DNA of 64,000 nt, from contig NKIH01000001.1 in NCBI GenBank assembly GCA_002255925.1, positions 558,001 to 622,000 of the forward strand, read 5' to 3'. The notes under the pieces are model-generated. The model saw only the letters and a program-made list of their open reading frames with translations. It had not been told where the DNA came from and made no database searches. Positions 44,401 through 51,093 of the stretch are shown in pieces. How positions within the stretch are numbered: the first letter of the stretch is position 1; each line of letters starts with the position of its first letter. A program made the position numbers and the translations under genes. This DNA is from Burkholderiales bacterium PBB6. GTDB lineage: Bacteria; Pseudomonadota; Gammaproteobacteria; Burkholderiales; Burkholderiaceae_C.

Positions 44401-44995
44401 CGAAGGCATGCAGGCCCATGTCGAGGATGTCCTGCACGCTCGACGGGAAGAAGGTCGGGAAGCCGCAGGCCTTGAAGACGTGGTCGCTCTGGTGCGGCGC
44501 GGTCGAGCTCTTGCTGACGTGGTCGTCGCCGGCGATGGCGATCACGCCGCCGTGCTTCGAGGTGCCGGCCATGTTGGCGTGCTTGAAGACGTCGAGGCAG
44601 CGGTCAACGCCCGGGCCCTTGCCGTACCAGATGCCGAACACGCCGTCGTACTTGGCCTGTTCCTTGTACAGATCCAGCTGCTGCGTGCCCCACACGGCGG
44701 TGGCGCCGAGTTCTTCATTCACGCCCGGCTGGAACACCACATGCTGCTTGGCCAGGTGCTTGCGCGCGGCCACCAGGGCCTGGTCATAACCCCCCAGCGG
44801 CGAGCCGCGGTAACCGCTGATGAAGCCGGCGGTGTTCAGGCCACCGGCGGCGTCACGCGCGCGCTGCAGCATGGGCAAACGCACCAGCGCCTGCACCCCG
44901 CTCATGAAGGCCCGGCCCTCGGGCAAGGCGTATTTGTCGTCGAGGGTGACGGTGTCCAGCGCTAGGCGCACGGCATCGGGCAGGGGGGCGTTCAT
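41450..44995 (-). CDS. Indolepyruvate ferredoxin oxidoreductase, fused alpha-beta form
   Basis: 1181 aa with GGAGA before the ATG at 44993-44995. The N-terminal two thirds carry the pyrimidine and TPP-binding domains (GFISGYRGSPLGGYDQAL, CPHNTST, GGEGVPWVGQAPFT, TYFHSG, YNDAVAMTGGQ) and a cysteine-rich 4Fe-4S segment (CEGCGDCSTQSNC). The C-terminal third is the gamma-type domain (VAGVGGTGVITIGQLLGMAAH) plus a DUF6537-like tail. The enzyme oxidatively decarboxylates aryl-pyruvates to acyl-CoA in aromatic amino acid catabolism and reduces ferredoxin. Fusion of IorA and IorB is usual in Proteobacteria. The divergent Lrp/AsnC gene is the likely regulator, as expected for an amino acid catabolic enzyme. 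Confidence 0.95.
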   Translation of the reverse strand: MNAPLPDAVRLALDTVTLDDKYALPEGRAFMSGVQALVRLPMLQRARDAAGGLNTAGFISGYRGSPLGGYDQALVAARKHLAKQHVVFQPGVNEELGATAVWGTQQLDLYKEQAKYDGVFGIWYGKGPGVDRCLDVFKHANMAGTSKHGGVIAIAGDDHVSKSSTAPHQSDHVFKACGFPTFFPSSVQDILDMGLHAFAMSRFSGVWTGMKTIQEVVESSSSVDVSPDRVKIILPEDFPMPVGGLHIRWPDAPLEQEARLMDHKWYAALAYVRANKLNYNVVATPHDRFGIVASGKAYNDMRQALSDLGLDDDTCRTLGIRVHKVNVVWPLEATITRDFAQGLQEILVVEEKRQVIEYQLKEELYNWRADVRPNVIGKFEEDEGDLSGGEWSRPNPSENWLLRAKADLTPAIIAKAIAKRLKKLGVPADIAARMDERIGVITAKEQALATLELSTGERTPWFCSGCPHNTSTRVPEGSRAVAGIGCHYMVNWMPGRNTSTFTQMGGEGVPWVGQAPFTKENHIFTNLGDGTYFHSGLLAIRQSIAAGVNITYKILYNDAVAMTGGQRVGERAEGHTVLQIMQSLVSEGVSKLIIVTDEPAKYDHVSLSPGVTVHHRDELDALQRQFRELQGTTAIIYDQTCATEKRRRRKRGTMVDPDQRVVINELVCEGCGDCSTQSNCVSVEPLETDFGRKRQINQNSCNKDFSCVKGFCPSFVTVEGGTLKKPKKVAGGTAAMPAVPDPVVPSADVAWGIVVAGVGGTGVITIGQLLGMAAHLEGKGIVTQDAAGLAQKGGATWSHVQIADRADAIFTTKVDTAKADLIIGCDAIVAANKTTLSAMHPQRTFVALNTHRTPTASFVGNADWQFPGAACEEAVSSAVGPQHYAAFDAEQVATKLLGDSIYTNPLMLGFAWQHGRIPLSHAALMRAIELNGVQIDNNKAAFEWGRRCAHDLPAVEALFAARQVIQFVKKPSLTELVAKRVEFLTAYQNAAYAESYSAFVAQVAAAEQPLGSTRLSEAVARYLFKLMAYKDEYEVARLHTDAAFAAKVSGMFEGDVRLVHHLAPPLFSKKNADGLPVKTTFGPWVRGGFRLLARMKALRGTPLDVFGYTEERRTERALVQEYRASIEEVLRGLKADKISLAVEIARVPEDIRGFGHVKARHLGQVRPTWTALMNRWRNTVA

Positions 44996-45241
44996 GGGCG
45001 TGTCTCCGTGAAGTTCATGCCGGGCCAGCCTCGGGCGGGCGCTTGTGGCGCACGCTGTGGCACGGCCCCGGCACAGCAGGGGGTTGGCCTGAGTGTAGGC
45101 TCAAGCCTGAGACAGGTGCTTGCTTTTGATTGCCGCTGAACAGGGTGCTTGGGAATGAATCTTTCTGTAAAGTGGCGCTACAAGCGACGTTCTTTCTCTT
45201 TTCAGAAAATTTCGGGTAAACGATAGGTTTGCCTGCACCCC
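44996..45241. promoter_or_regulatory. Divergent promoter region iorAB / Lrp-AsnC
   Basis: The 246-bp gap between the two divergent starts is AT-richer from about 45115 to 45235. Dyads seen include TTTCT-N6-AGAAA (45193-45208) and a TGTA-N9-TACA pair nearby, consistent with the AT-rich inverted sites bound by Lrp/AsnC proteins. Which is the operator cannot be decided from one sequence. Confidence 0.5.
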
Positions 45242-45772
45242 ATGAGCCAACGCCCGTCCACCTCCACCTCCACCGCCGACCTCGACCGTTTTGACATCGC
45301 CATCCTCGGCGTGCTGCAGAACGACGCCCGCATCTCGAACGCCGATCTGGCCGCCGCCATCGGCCTGTCGGCGGCGCCCACCTGGCGCCGGGTCCGTCGG
45401 CTGGAAGAGCTGGGCGTGATCACCGGTTACCGGGCCGAGATCGACCGCCGCAAGATCGGCCTGGGCGTGCTGGCCTTCGTGCGGGTGGACACCGAGCGCG
45501 ACAACGCCGACACCACCCGCGCGCTGGAAGACGCCATCCGCCAGTGGCCCGAGGTGACGGCGTGCCACTACATCAGCGGCGCGGGCACCTTCGAGTTGCA
45601 AGTGTTGGTGACAGACCTTGATGCGTACTCGCGCTGGACGATGGAGACCTTGTTCAAGTTGCCGAATGTGAAAGACCTGCACACCAGCTTTTCGCTGGGC
45701 GAGGTGAAGTCGGGCGGGGCCTTGCCGCTGGGCCACCTGAGCCCGGCGCCGCAGCACGGCGACACGCCCTGA
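45242..45772 (+). CDS. Lrp/AsnC family transcriptional regulator
   Basis: 176 aa. An N-terminal winged helix-turn-helix (about 14-75: LDRFDIAILGVLQNDARISNADLAAAIGLS, RRVRRLEELGVITGY) and the RAM ligand-binding domain (about 85-150: FVRVDTERDN, VTACHYISGAGTFELQVLVTDLDAY). Such regulators respond to amino acids. The position, divergent from the aryl-pyruvate oxidoreductase, argues that it senses an aromatic amino acid and controls that gene. A Ser/Thr-rich start (STSTSTAD) and a Pro/His-rich tail are not conserved features. Confidence 0.93.
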   Translation: MSQRPSTSTSTADLDRFDIAILGVLQNDARISNADLAAAIGLSAAPTWRRVRRLEELGVITGYRAEIDRRKIGLGVLAFVRVDTERDNADTTRALEDAIRQWPEVTACHYISGAGTFELQVLVTDLDAYSRWTMETLFKLPNVKDLHTSFSLGEVKSGGALPLGHLSPAPQHGDTP

Positions 45773-45811
45773 TTCAAGCCGGCGGGCCACCGCACCGATA
45801 AAGCAGACACG

Positions 45812-46405
45812 ATGTCGAACCGCCCCTTCTCGCACACCCGCCGCCAGCTGGCCCTGCCGTTTGGCGTGGGCCTGGTGCTGGGCTCGCGCAGCAGCGCGTG
45901 GGCGGCCTCACCCAAGCCGCCGGGCATCAACCTGACGCTGGAGGTGCGGCTCTCGCCCGCGCCGCCGCGCTCATCGGGGCCGCCGGGCAGCGTCACCATC
46001 TCGACCCAGCATGCGCCGGTGGGTGGTGGCGTCTGGCACGGCACCCACAGCAACCCCGATCACGGGCCGAAGGTGCAGACCCTGCGCACCGCCAACGGCG
46101 ACACCGTGCGCAGCCAGTGGCAGCGGGTGCGGGTGGAGCAAAGCAATGAAGTGATCTGGACGCCGCAAGGCCCGGGCGTGGCCGGTGGCGAGCGCCGCGT
46201 GGTGGAAACCACGCTGATCGAATTGCAGCCGACCTGGCCGGGCTTGTCGCAGCCGGCGCTGGTGCGCTGGCGCATCGAAGTGCCGGGCGCGGCCAGTGGC
46301 GTGCTTGGCGGCAGCCTGTATGTGCCGCCGGGTGAATGGATGACGCTGTATTCGCCGGCGTCCTCAGAGCAGCCGCTGATCGAGCTGCGGCTGGTCACGC
46401 CCTGA
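45812..46405 (+). CDS. Hypothetical exported protein
   Basis: 197 aa, no family recognised. An N-terminal Arg-rich segment followed by a hydrophobic stretch (ALPFGVGLVLGSRSSAWAA) is a signal peptide with a possible twin-arginine start (HTRRQLALPF). The rest is beta-rich (INLTLEVRLSP, VWHGTHSNPDHGPKVQTL, VEQSNEVIWTPQGPG, VRWRIEVPGAAS, LIELRLVTP), suggesting a small periplasmic beta-sandwich. It lies between the Lrp regulator and the convergent mltA gene and is probably its own unit. Confidence 0.65.
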   Translation: MSNRPFSHTRRQLALPFGVGLVLGSRSSAWAASPKPPGINLTLEVRLSPAPPRSSGPPGSVTISTQHAPVGGGVWHGTHSNPDHGPKVQTLRTANGDTVRSQWQRVRVEQSNEVIWTPQGPGVAGGERRVVETTLIELQPTWPGLSQPALVRWRIEVPGAASGVLGGSLYVPPGEWMTLYSPASSEQPLIELRLVTP

Positions 46406-46433
46406 GGCGGGCCAGCGCGCAGCCGGATCGCCC

Positions 46434-47654
46434 TCAGCGCGGCGCGCTTTCCCTTGGCCACAGCACCCAGCTGCGCAAGGCCTGGCGGGTGCGTCCGGCC
46501 TGGCTTTCGGCCTCATCACCCCAGCCCCAGAAGAAGTCGGCCCGCACCGCGCCGGTGATGGCCGAGCCGGTGTCTTGCGCCACCACCAGCCGCTGCAGCG
46601 GCCGGGTACTCAGCGGCTCGGTGCTGTCGACCCACACCAGGCTGCCGTAAGGCACGCTCTGCGGGTCCACGGCAATGGAGCGGCCGGGCGTCAGCGGCAC
46701 ACCCTGCGCGCCTTTCGGGCCGATCGACGGGTCAGGCAGCGGCTCTTCGCGGAAGAACACCGTGCGCGGGTTCTGCCACAGCATTTCATTGATGCGCGCG
46801 GGGTTGCGCCGCGCCCAGTCCTTGATGCCGGGCCACGAGGCTTCGCTGGCCTTCAGTTCACCCTGCTCGATCAGCCAGCGGCCCACCGATTTGTAGGGCT
46901 GGTCGTTGTGGCCGGCAAAGGCCAGGCGGATCAGCCGGCTGCTGCCGTCGGGCTCGGTGATGCGCAGGCGGCCCGAGCCCTGGATCTGCAGCACCAGCGC
47001 ATCCAGCGGGTCTTCCAGCCAGGCCAGCTCGCGGCCCTTCACGCTGGCCTGGGCGGCGGGCAGGCTGTCGAGTTGCTGGCGCGTCCAGTAGGGCTTGCGG
47101 CTGGCCAGATCAGCCGGCAGGGCGTGCAGCGGCACGCGCCGGTTGGCGGCGGGCTTGCGGGTCGCCTCGAACAGCGGCTCGTAATAGCCGGTCAGCAGCC
47201 CGGCCGTATCGCCTTCCGGGCTTTCAATGCGGAACACGCGCAGCCGGCTTTCCAGCCAGAAGCGCTGCACCATGTCGTCGGCCGGCTTGAGGTTGCGCAG
47301 GTCGTCGCAGAAGCGGGCCCAGCCTTCGGCGGGCTTGATGCAGCTCTGGCGCAGGGCAGGCATCACTTCTGACGGGCGGTCGGCGCCCCAGCCGGTCAGT
47401 TCGCTGAACTCGGACGGCACCCAGCGGGCGCGGGCCTTCTCGAACGTGCCAGGCGGCGGTGGCACCGGCACCGGGGCGGTGGGCGCGACTGTGGTGGTTG
47501 AGGTTGCAGGCGCCTGCACCGGGCGGTGTTCGGTGGGGGCGGCCGGCTGGGTGGAGAACTGGGCGCACGACGCCAATAGCAGCGTGCCCAGCACGGGCCC
47601 TGCCGTGCGTGAGAATGCGGGCAGCGTCAGGTGGCGCGAAATGGAAACAGACAT
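46434..47654 (-). CDS. mltA: Membrane-bound lytic murein transglycosylase A
   Basis: 406 aa from the ATG at 47652-47654. The N-terminus is a lipoprotein signal with lipobox LLLASC, so the protein is anchored in the outer membrane. A Pro/Ala/Thr linker precedes the MltA domain (about 105-300, VQRFWLESRLRVFRI, LTGYYEPLFEATRK) and the 3D domain (about 320-395, GVPLTPGRSIAVDPQ, GSLVWVD, VVAQDTGSAITGAVRADFFWG) which holds the catalytic Asp region. It cleaves peptidoglycan glycan strands to 1,6-anhydro products. The open frame continues upstream to 47780 but the lipobox fixes the start. Confidence 0.93.
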   Translation of the reverse strand: MSVSISRHLTLPAFSRTAGPVLGTLLLASCAQFSTQPAAPTEHRPVQAPATSTTTVAPTAPVPVPPPPGTFEKARARWVPSEFSELTGWGADRPSEVMPALRQSCIKPAEGWARFCDDLRNLKPADDMVQRFWLESRLRVFRIESPEGDTAGLLTGYYEPLFEATRKPAANRRVPLHALPADLASRKPYWTRQQLDSLPAAQASVKGRELAWLEDPLDALVLQIQGSGRLRITEPDGSSRLIRLAFAGHNDQPYKSVGRWLIEQGELKASEASWPGIKDWARRNPARINEMLWQNPRTVFFREEPLPDPSIGPKGAQGVPLTPGRSIAVDPQSVPYGSLVWVDSTEPLSTRPLQRLVVAQDTGSAITGAVRADFFWGWGDEAESQAGRTRQALRSWVLWPRESAPR

Positions 47655-47790
47655 GTGGGTGGTGATTTTCGAAGCGCTGGGTGCCGGCTTGCTGCTCGTG
47701 CTGATCGTGTGGTGGACGATGTTTTCGGGCCGCCGCAACGGGGAACGACCCGAGGATGACACAAGCGGGCGCGATGACACCCGACCATGA
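47641..47790 (+). CDS. Small single-helix membrane protein (hypothetical)
   Basis: 49 aa, ATG at 47641. One transmembrane helix (about 5-22, MWVVIFEALGAGLLLVLIVWW) is followed by a charged Arg/Asp/Glu tail. It overlaps the divergent mltA start by 14 bp. The clean helix-plus-tail layout supports a real gene, but nothing confirms translation and no ribosome site is obvious. Function unknown. Confidence 0.45.
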   Translation: METDMWVVIFEALGAGLLLVLIVWWTMFSGRRNGERPEDDTSGRDDTRP

Positions 47791-47811
47791 ACGGGCCGGT
47801 GGCCGGCCTAT

Positions 47812-49842
47812 TTATCGGGCTGGTTGATCGGGCGGCGGCACCAGGAAGCTGCCCGGCCGGCTGCGCAGGCGGGCCCGCAGGGCGGCATAGACCCGGCCGC
47901 GGTCACGCAGCTTGAGCCCGCGTGAGGCCAGCGCCACCCGGAACGCCAGCGTGAAGCTGACGCCCAGGTTCAGCACCCCGATCATCGGGATCGCGGCCAG
48001 GCACCACCAGAAGTCCGGCTCGCGCAGCAGGTCGGTGCCCAGGGCGCCCAGCGCCGCGGCCAGCTGGCCCATCGACAAGGTGACGTGACGCACTTCCAGC
48101 GGCAGGCCGAAGAAGGTGCCGATGGCGGGCACGATGCCCAGCATCAAACCCAGCGACACATTGGCCGCCAGCCCCGAGATGTTCTGCCGCCACCAGCGCG
48201 CCCAGCTCTGTGCCCGCGTGGCGCCCAGCACCTGGATGAAGCGCGGGTTCCAGGCGATGGCACTGTCGAGCCGGTGGAACACGAACCAGTTTTCCACCCA
48301 GCCGGCGATCAGGCTGCTGCCAAACAGCAGGATGCCGGTGAACGCCGCGAAGAACACGGTCGGGCCAGCCAGGTGCAGCGAGTGCAGCACGTACTTCGCC
48401 TGCTCGGCCCCAATCACTGGCGCACCGGCCAGCGCCCAGGCGGCGCCTTGAATCAGCAGCACCACCGGCACCACCAGCGCCAGGTTGCCGATGATGCCGG
48501 CGACCTGCGAGCGGAACAGGTGGGCCACCTCGTCAACGAAGTCTTCCAGCGCGGCGTCGTTCGCTGACACGTTCTCGAGTTTGGCGGCAATGGCCGGCGC
48601 CGTCATGGCCGGCTGCTTGGTGGCCACCGTCCAGTGCAGCAGCTGCACCACGACGAAGCTGATGGCGTAGTTCATGCCCGCCCAGAAGCCGGCCCAGAAC
48701 ACCGACAGGCTGATCAGGGCCAGCAGGAACTTGGCCACGGTGGTCAGGCCGATGATGGCGCCGCCGCCAGCTGCCTGCACCAGCATCTGCCGGTATTCGG
48801 CGCGGTCGCGGGTGATGTAGTGCTCGCCGGTTTCGGCGCTGCGCTCAGTGACCTTGCGGGCCAGCAGGCCGTAATGCTGGGCAAACAGCCGGCGGATGCC
48901 GCGCCGGCCCTGGCCCGCTTCCACCAGGGCCACCAGCAGGTGGCGCAATTCAGGCGCGGCGGCGGGCGCCGGCGCCAGCAGGCAGTCCAGCAGGGCCTCG
49001 ATGCGATCGCCGCGGGCCTGCAACTGGTCGACCTGGAACACCACGTCGACGGAAATGCCGTGCTCATCCAGATGCTGGCGCACGCTGGCAGCCGCCTCGC
49101 GGCAGGTGGCCAGCACGGCGCGCAGGTAATGCGCCTGCTGCTGGCGCGTGAGGGCATCGGTGCCTTCGTGCAGCTCGTCGCGCAGGGCCTCGGCCGCAGG
49201 CACCAGCTGGTGGAAGGGCCGCGTGGCCATCAGGCTGAGGTCCATGCGCTGGCGCATCGGCCCGGCCAGGCCGGCGGCGCGCATCTGGCTGGCCAGCAGC
49301 TGGATGGACTCGATCACGGCGGCGCGCCAGGCGGTGTCACCGGTGTCGCCCTGGCACAGCGCCATGAAGCGCAGCAGGGTGGCGTCGTCGATCGCCTGCA
49401 GCCAGGTGGTGTCGTCCTCGCCGTTGAAGAGCAGGCGGAACAGCTCGCCCAGGTCGCGGGTTTGCGGTGTGCCGGGCAGGCACGACAGGCGCACGCGATC
49501 AGCCAGCTCACTCACGAAACCCTGGCGCGGCGCAAAGCCGAAGTCGGCCAGCAGGCCGGTGGCGTCCAGACCCGCCAGGCTGGTGCGCAGCAAGTCGCCG
49601 ATGCTCTGGTGGTGCTCGGGGTGGCGGTCCAGCACATTGAGCAGGTGCTTCAGCCGCCGCACCGGCCAGGGCGTGCTGGCGCTTTCATCAGGCAGATCAC
49701 CGTCGGTGAAGGGCGACTGCGGCCCGGGCTCACGCAGCCATTCAAGCAGGCGGATCAGCCACAAGTGGCGCTCCACCGCGGGGGCTGCGGGGTCGGCTGC
49801 GTTCAGCAGCGAGGTCAGGTCCCAGCGGTCGGCGGCAGCCAT
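47812..49842 (-). CDS. Gcr-family 'site-specific recombinase' membrane protein
   Basis: 676 aa. Matches the SpecificRecomb (Gcr) family: an alpha-helical N-terminal half (about 1-330) and several transmembrane helices in the C-terminal half (about 355-640, GLTTVAKFLLALISLSVFWAGFWAGMNYAISFVVVQLL, LVVPVVLLIQGAAWALAGAP). Despite the name, the multi-helix membrane nature argues against DNA recombination, and the gene is a stable neighbour of apaG and rpe in Burkholderiales rather than part of a mobile element. Its start overlaps the apaG stop by one base (TGATG), so the two are co-translated. Confidence 0.85.
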   Translation of the reverse strand: MAAADRWDLTSLLNAADPAAPAVERHLWLIRLLEWLREPGPQSPFTDGDLPDESASTPWPVRRLKHLLNVLDRHPEHHQSIGDLLRTSLAGLDATGLLADFGFAPRQGFVSELADRVRLSCLPGTPQTRDLGELFRLLFNGEDDTTWLQAIDDATLLRFMALCQGDTGDTAWRAAVIESIQLLASQMRAAGLAGPMRQRMDLSLMATRPFHQLVPAAEALRDELHEGTDALTRQQQAHYLRAVLATCREAAASVRQHLDEHGISVDVVFQVDQLQARGDRIEALLDCLLAPAPAAAPELRHLLVALVEAGQGRRGIRRLFAQHYGLLARKVTERSAETGEHYITRDRAEYRQMLVQAAGGGAIIGLTTVAKFLLALISLSVFWAGFWAGMNYAISFVVVQLLHWTVATKQPAMTAPAIAAKLENVSANDAALEDFVDEVAHLFRSQVAGIIGNLALVVPVVLLIQGAAWALAGAPVIGAEQAKYVLHSLHLAGPTVFFAAFTGILLFGSSLIAGWVENWFVFHRLDSAIAWNPRFIQVLGATRAQSWARWWRQNISGLAANVSLGLMLGIVPAIGTFFGLPLEVRHVTLSMGQLAAALGALGTDLLREPDFWWCLAAIPMIGVLNLGVSFTLAFRVALASRGLKLRDRGRVYAALRARLRSRPGSFLVPPPDQPAR

Positions 49843-50216
49843 CAGTGCAGCGCGTGGGCCTGGGCCAGCTCGAAGGCGGGCACGGGCGTGTCGAACCAGC
49901 GGGCGTCTTCGCCGATGCAGAAGAAGGTGCCGTGCATGGTGCCGCGCGGCGTGGCCAGGCGCGTCCAGCTGGTGTATTCGAACTGCTCGCCGGGCTTGAG
50001 CACCGGCTGGTGGCCCACCACGGCCAGGCCACGCACCTCTTCGGTGTGGCCGGCGCTGTCGGTGATCACCCAGTGCCGGGCCACCAGCTGGCCGGTGGCT
50101 TGGCCGGTGTTGCGGACGGTGACGGTGTAGGCGAAGGCGTAGACGTTGTCGCCTGCCGAGGATTGCTCGGGCAGGTATTGGGTCACGACCTCACAGGTGA
50201 ATTGGGGTGCACTCAT
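49842..50216 (-). CDS. apaG: ApaG domain protein
   Basis: 124 aa, full-length for the family. Conserved ApaG pieces: FAYTVTVRNTGQATGQLVARHWVITDSAG, GLAVVGHQPVLKPGEQFEYTSW and GTMHGTFFCIGEDA. ApaG has a fibronectin-like fold and is linked to Co2+ resistance and dinucleoside polyphosphate metabolism; its precise role is unsettled. It is divergent from rpe with 67 bp between starts, the standard Burkholderiales arrangement. Confidence 0.95.
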   Translation of the reverse strand: MSAPQFTCEVVTQYLPEQSSAGDNVYAFAYTVTVRNTGQATGQLVARHWVITDSAGHTEEVRGLAVVGHQPVLKPGEQFEYTSWTRLATPRGTMHGTFFCIGEDARWFDTPVPAFELAQAHALH

Positions 50217-50283
50217 GGCCGCATCCTAGCAAGCCTCCTAAAATCCCTTGTTCCTTCTGCGTAACTTGTTTTTGAAGCCCGCC

Positions 50284-50961
50284 ATGACCTTCCGCATCGC
50301 CCCCAGCATCCTGTCCGCCGACTTTTCACGCCTGGGCGAGGAGGTTCGCAATGTGCTGGCCGCCGGCGCAGACTGGATCCACTTCGACGTGATGGACAAC
50401 CATTACGTGCCCAACCTGACCTTCGGGCCGATGGTGTGCGAGGCGCTGAAGAAGCACGCGGTCAAGCCCGACGGCACGCCGGCCCCGATCGACGTGCACC
50501 TGATGGTGCAGCCGGTGGACGCGCTGGCCCAGGCCTTTGCGAAGGCCGGCGCCGACATCATCACCTTCCACCCGGACGCCTCCGCCCACGTCGACCGCAC
50601 CCTGCAGCTGATCAAGGCCGAGGGCTGCCAGGCCGGCCTGGTGTTCAACCCGGCCATGCCGCTCGACGTGCTGGAGTGGACGATCGACAAGCTCGACGTG
50701 GTGCTGCTGATGAGCGTGAACCCGGGCTTTGGCGGCCAGAGCTTCATTGACAGCACGCTGCGCAAGGCCGAGAAGGTGCGCAAACTGATCGATGCTTCCG
50801 GCCGCGACATCCGCCTGGAAATCGACGGCGGCGTGAAGGCCGACAACATCCGCCGCATCGCCGACGCCGGCGCCGACACCTTCGTGGCCGGCAGCGCGAT
50901 CTTCGGCAAGCCGGATTACAAGGCGGTCATTGACGCGATGCGGGCTGAGCTGGCTCGCTGA
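50284..50961 (+). CDS. rpe: Ribulose-phosphate 3-epimerase
   Basis: 225 aa from the ATG at 50284. A TIM barrel interconverting ribulose 5-phosphate and xylulose 5-phosphate in the pentose phosphate / Calvin cycle. Motifs: [33 protein letters not shown] with catalytic Asp and His, [26 protein letters not shown] and FVAGSAIFG (phosphate loop). In related genomes gph and trpE follow immediately; here gph is displaced by about 3.9 kb. Confidence 0.97.
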   Translation: MTFRIAPSILSADFSRLGEEVRNVLAAGADWIHFDVMDNHYVPNLTFGPMVCEALKKHAVKPDGTPAPIDVHLMVQPVDALAQAFAKAGADIITFHPDASAHVDRTLQLIKAEGCQAGLVFNPAMPLDVLEWTIDKLDVVLLMSVNPGFGGQSFIDSTLRKAEKVRKLIDASGRDIRLEIDGGVKADNIRRIADAGADTFVAGSAIFGKPDYKAVIDAMRAELAR

Positions 50962-50970
50962 TCGCCCCGG

Positions 50971-50989
50971 GCCCGCCGGTGTGGCGGGC
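50971..50989 (+). terminator. Terminator-like hairpin after rpe
   Basis: GCCCGCC (50971-50977) pairs with GGCGGGC (50983-50989) over a 5-nt loop, 9 bp after the rpe stop. The downstream T-run is weak (TGGTCCTCATTT). It would separate rpe from the inserted DUF1800 gene. Confidence 0.5.
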
Positions 50990-51093
50990 TGGTCCTCATT
51001 TGTGACAGGCCTTTACAGAAGGGCCTGCTCAAGCCGCGCTGGCACTGGTCGATAGCCCTTGCAAGGCCCATGTTGGGCGCAGGGTTGACCACG

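Noticed and set aside
47812..49842. Mobile element suggested by the family name 'site-specific recombinase'
   Set aside because: Multi-helix membrane protein at a conserved chromosomal position next to apaG; no inverted repeats or att-like sites seen.
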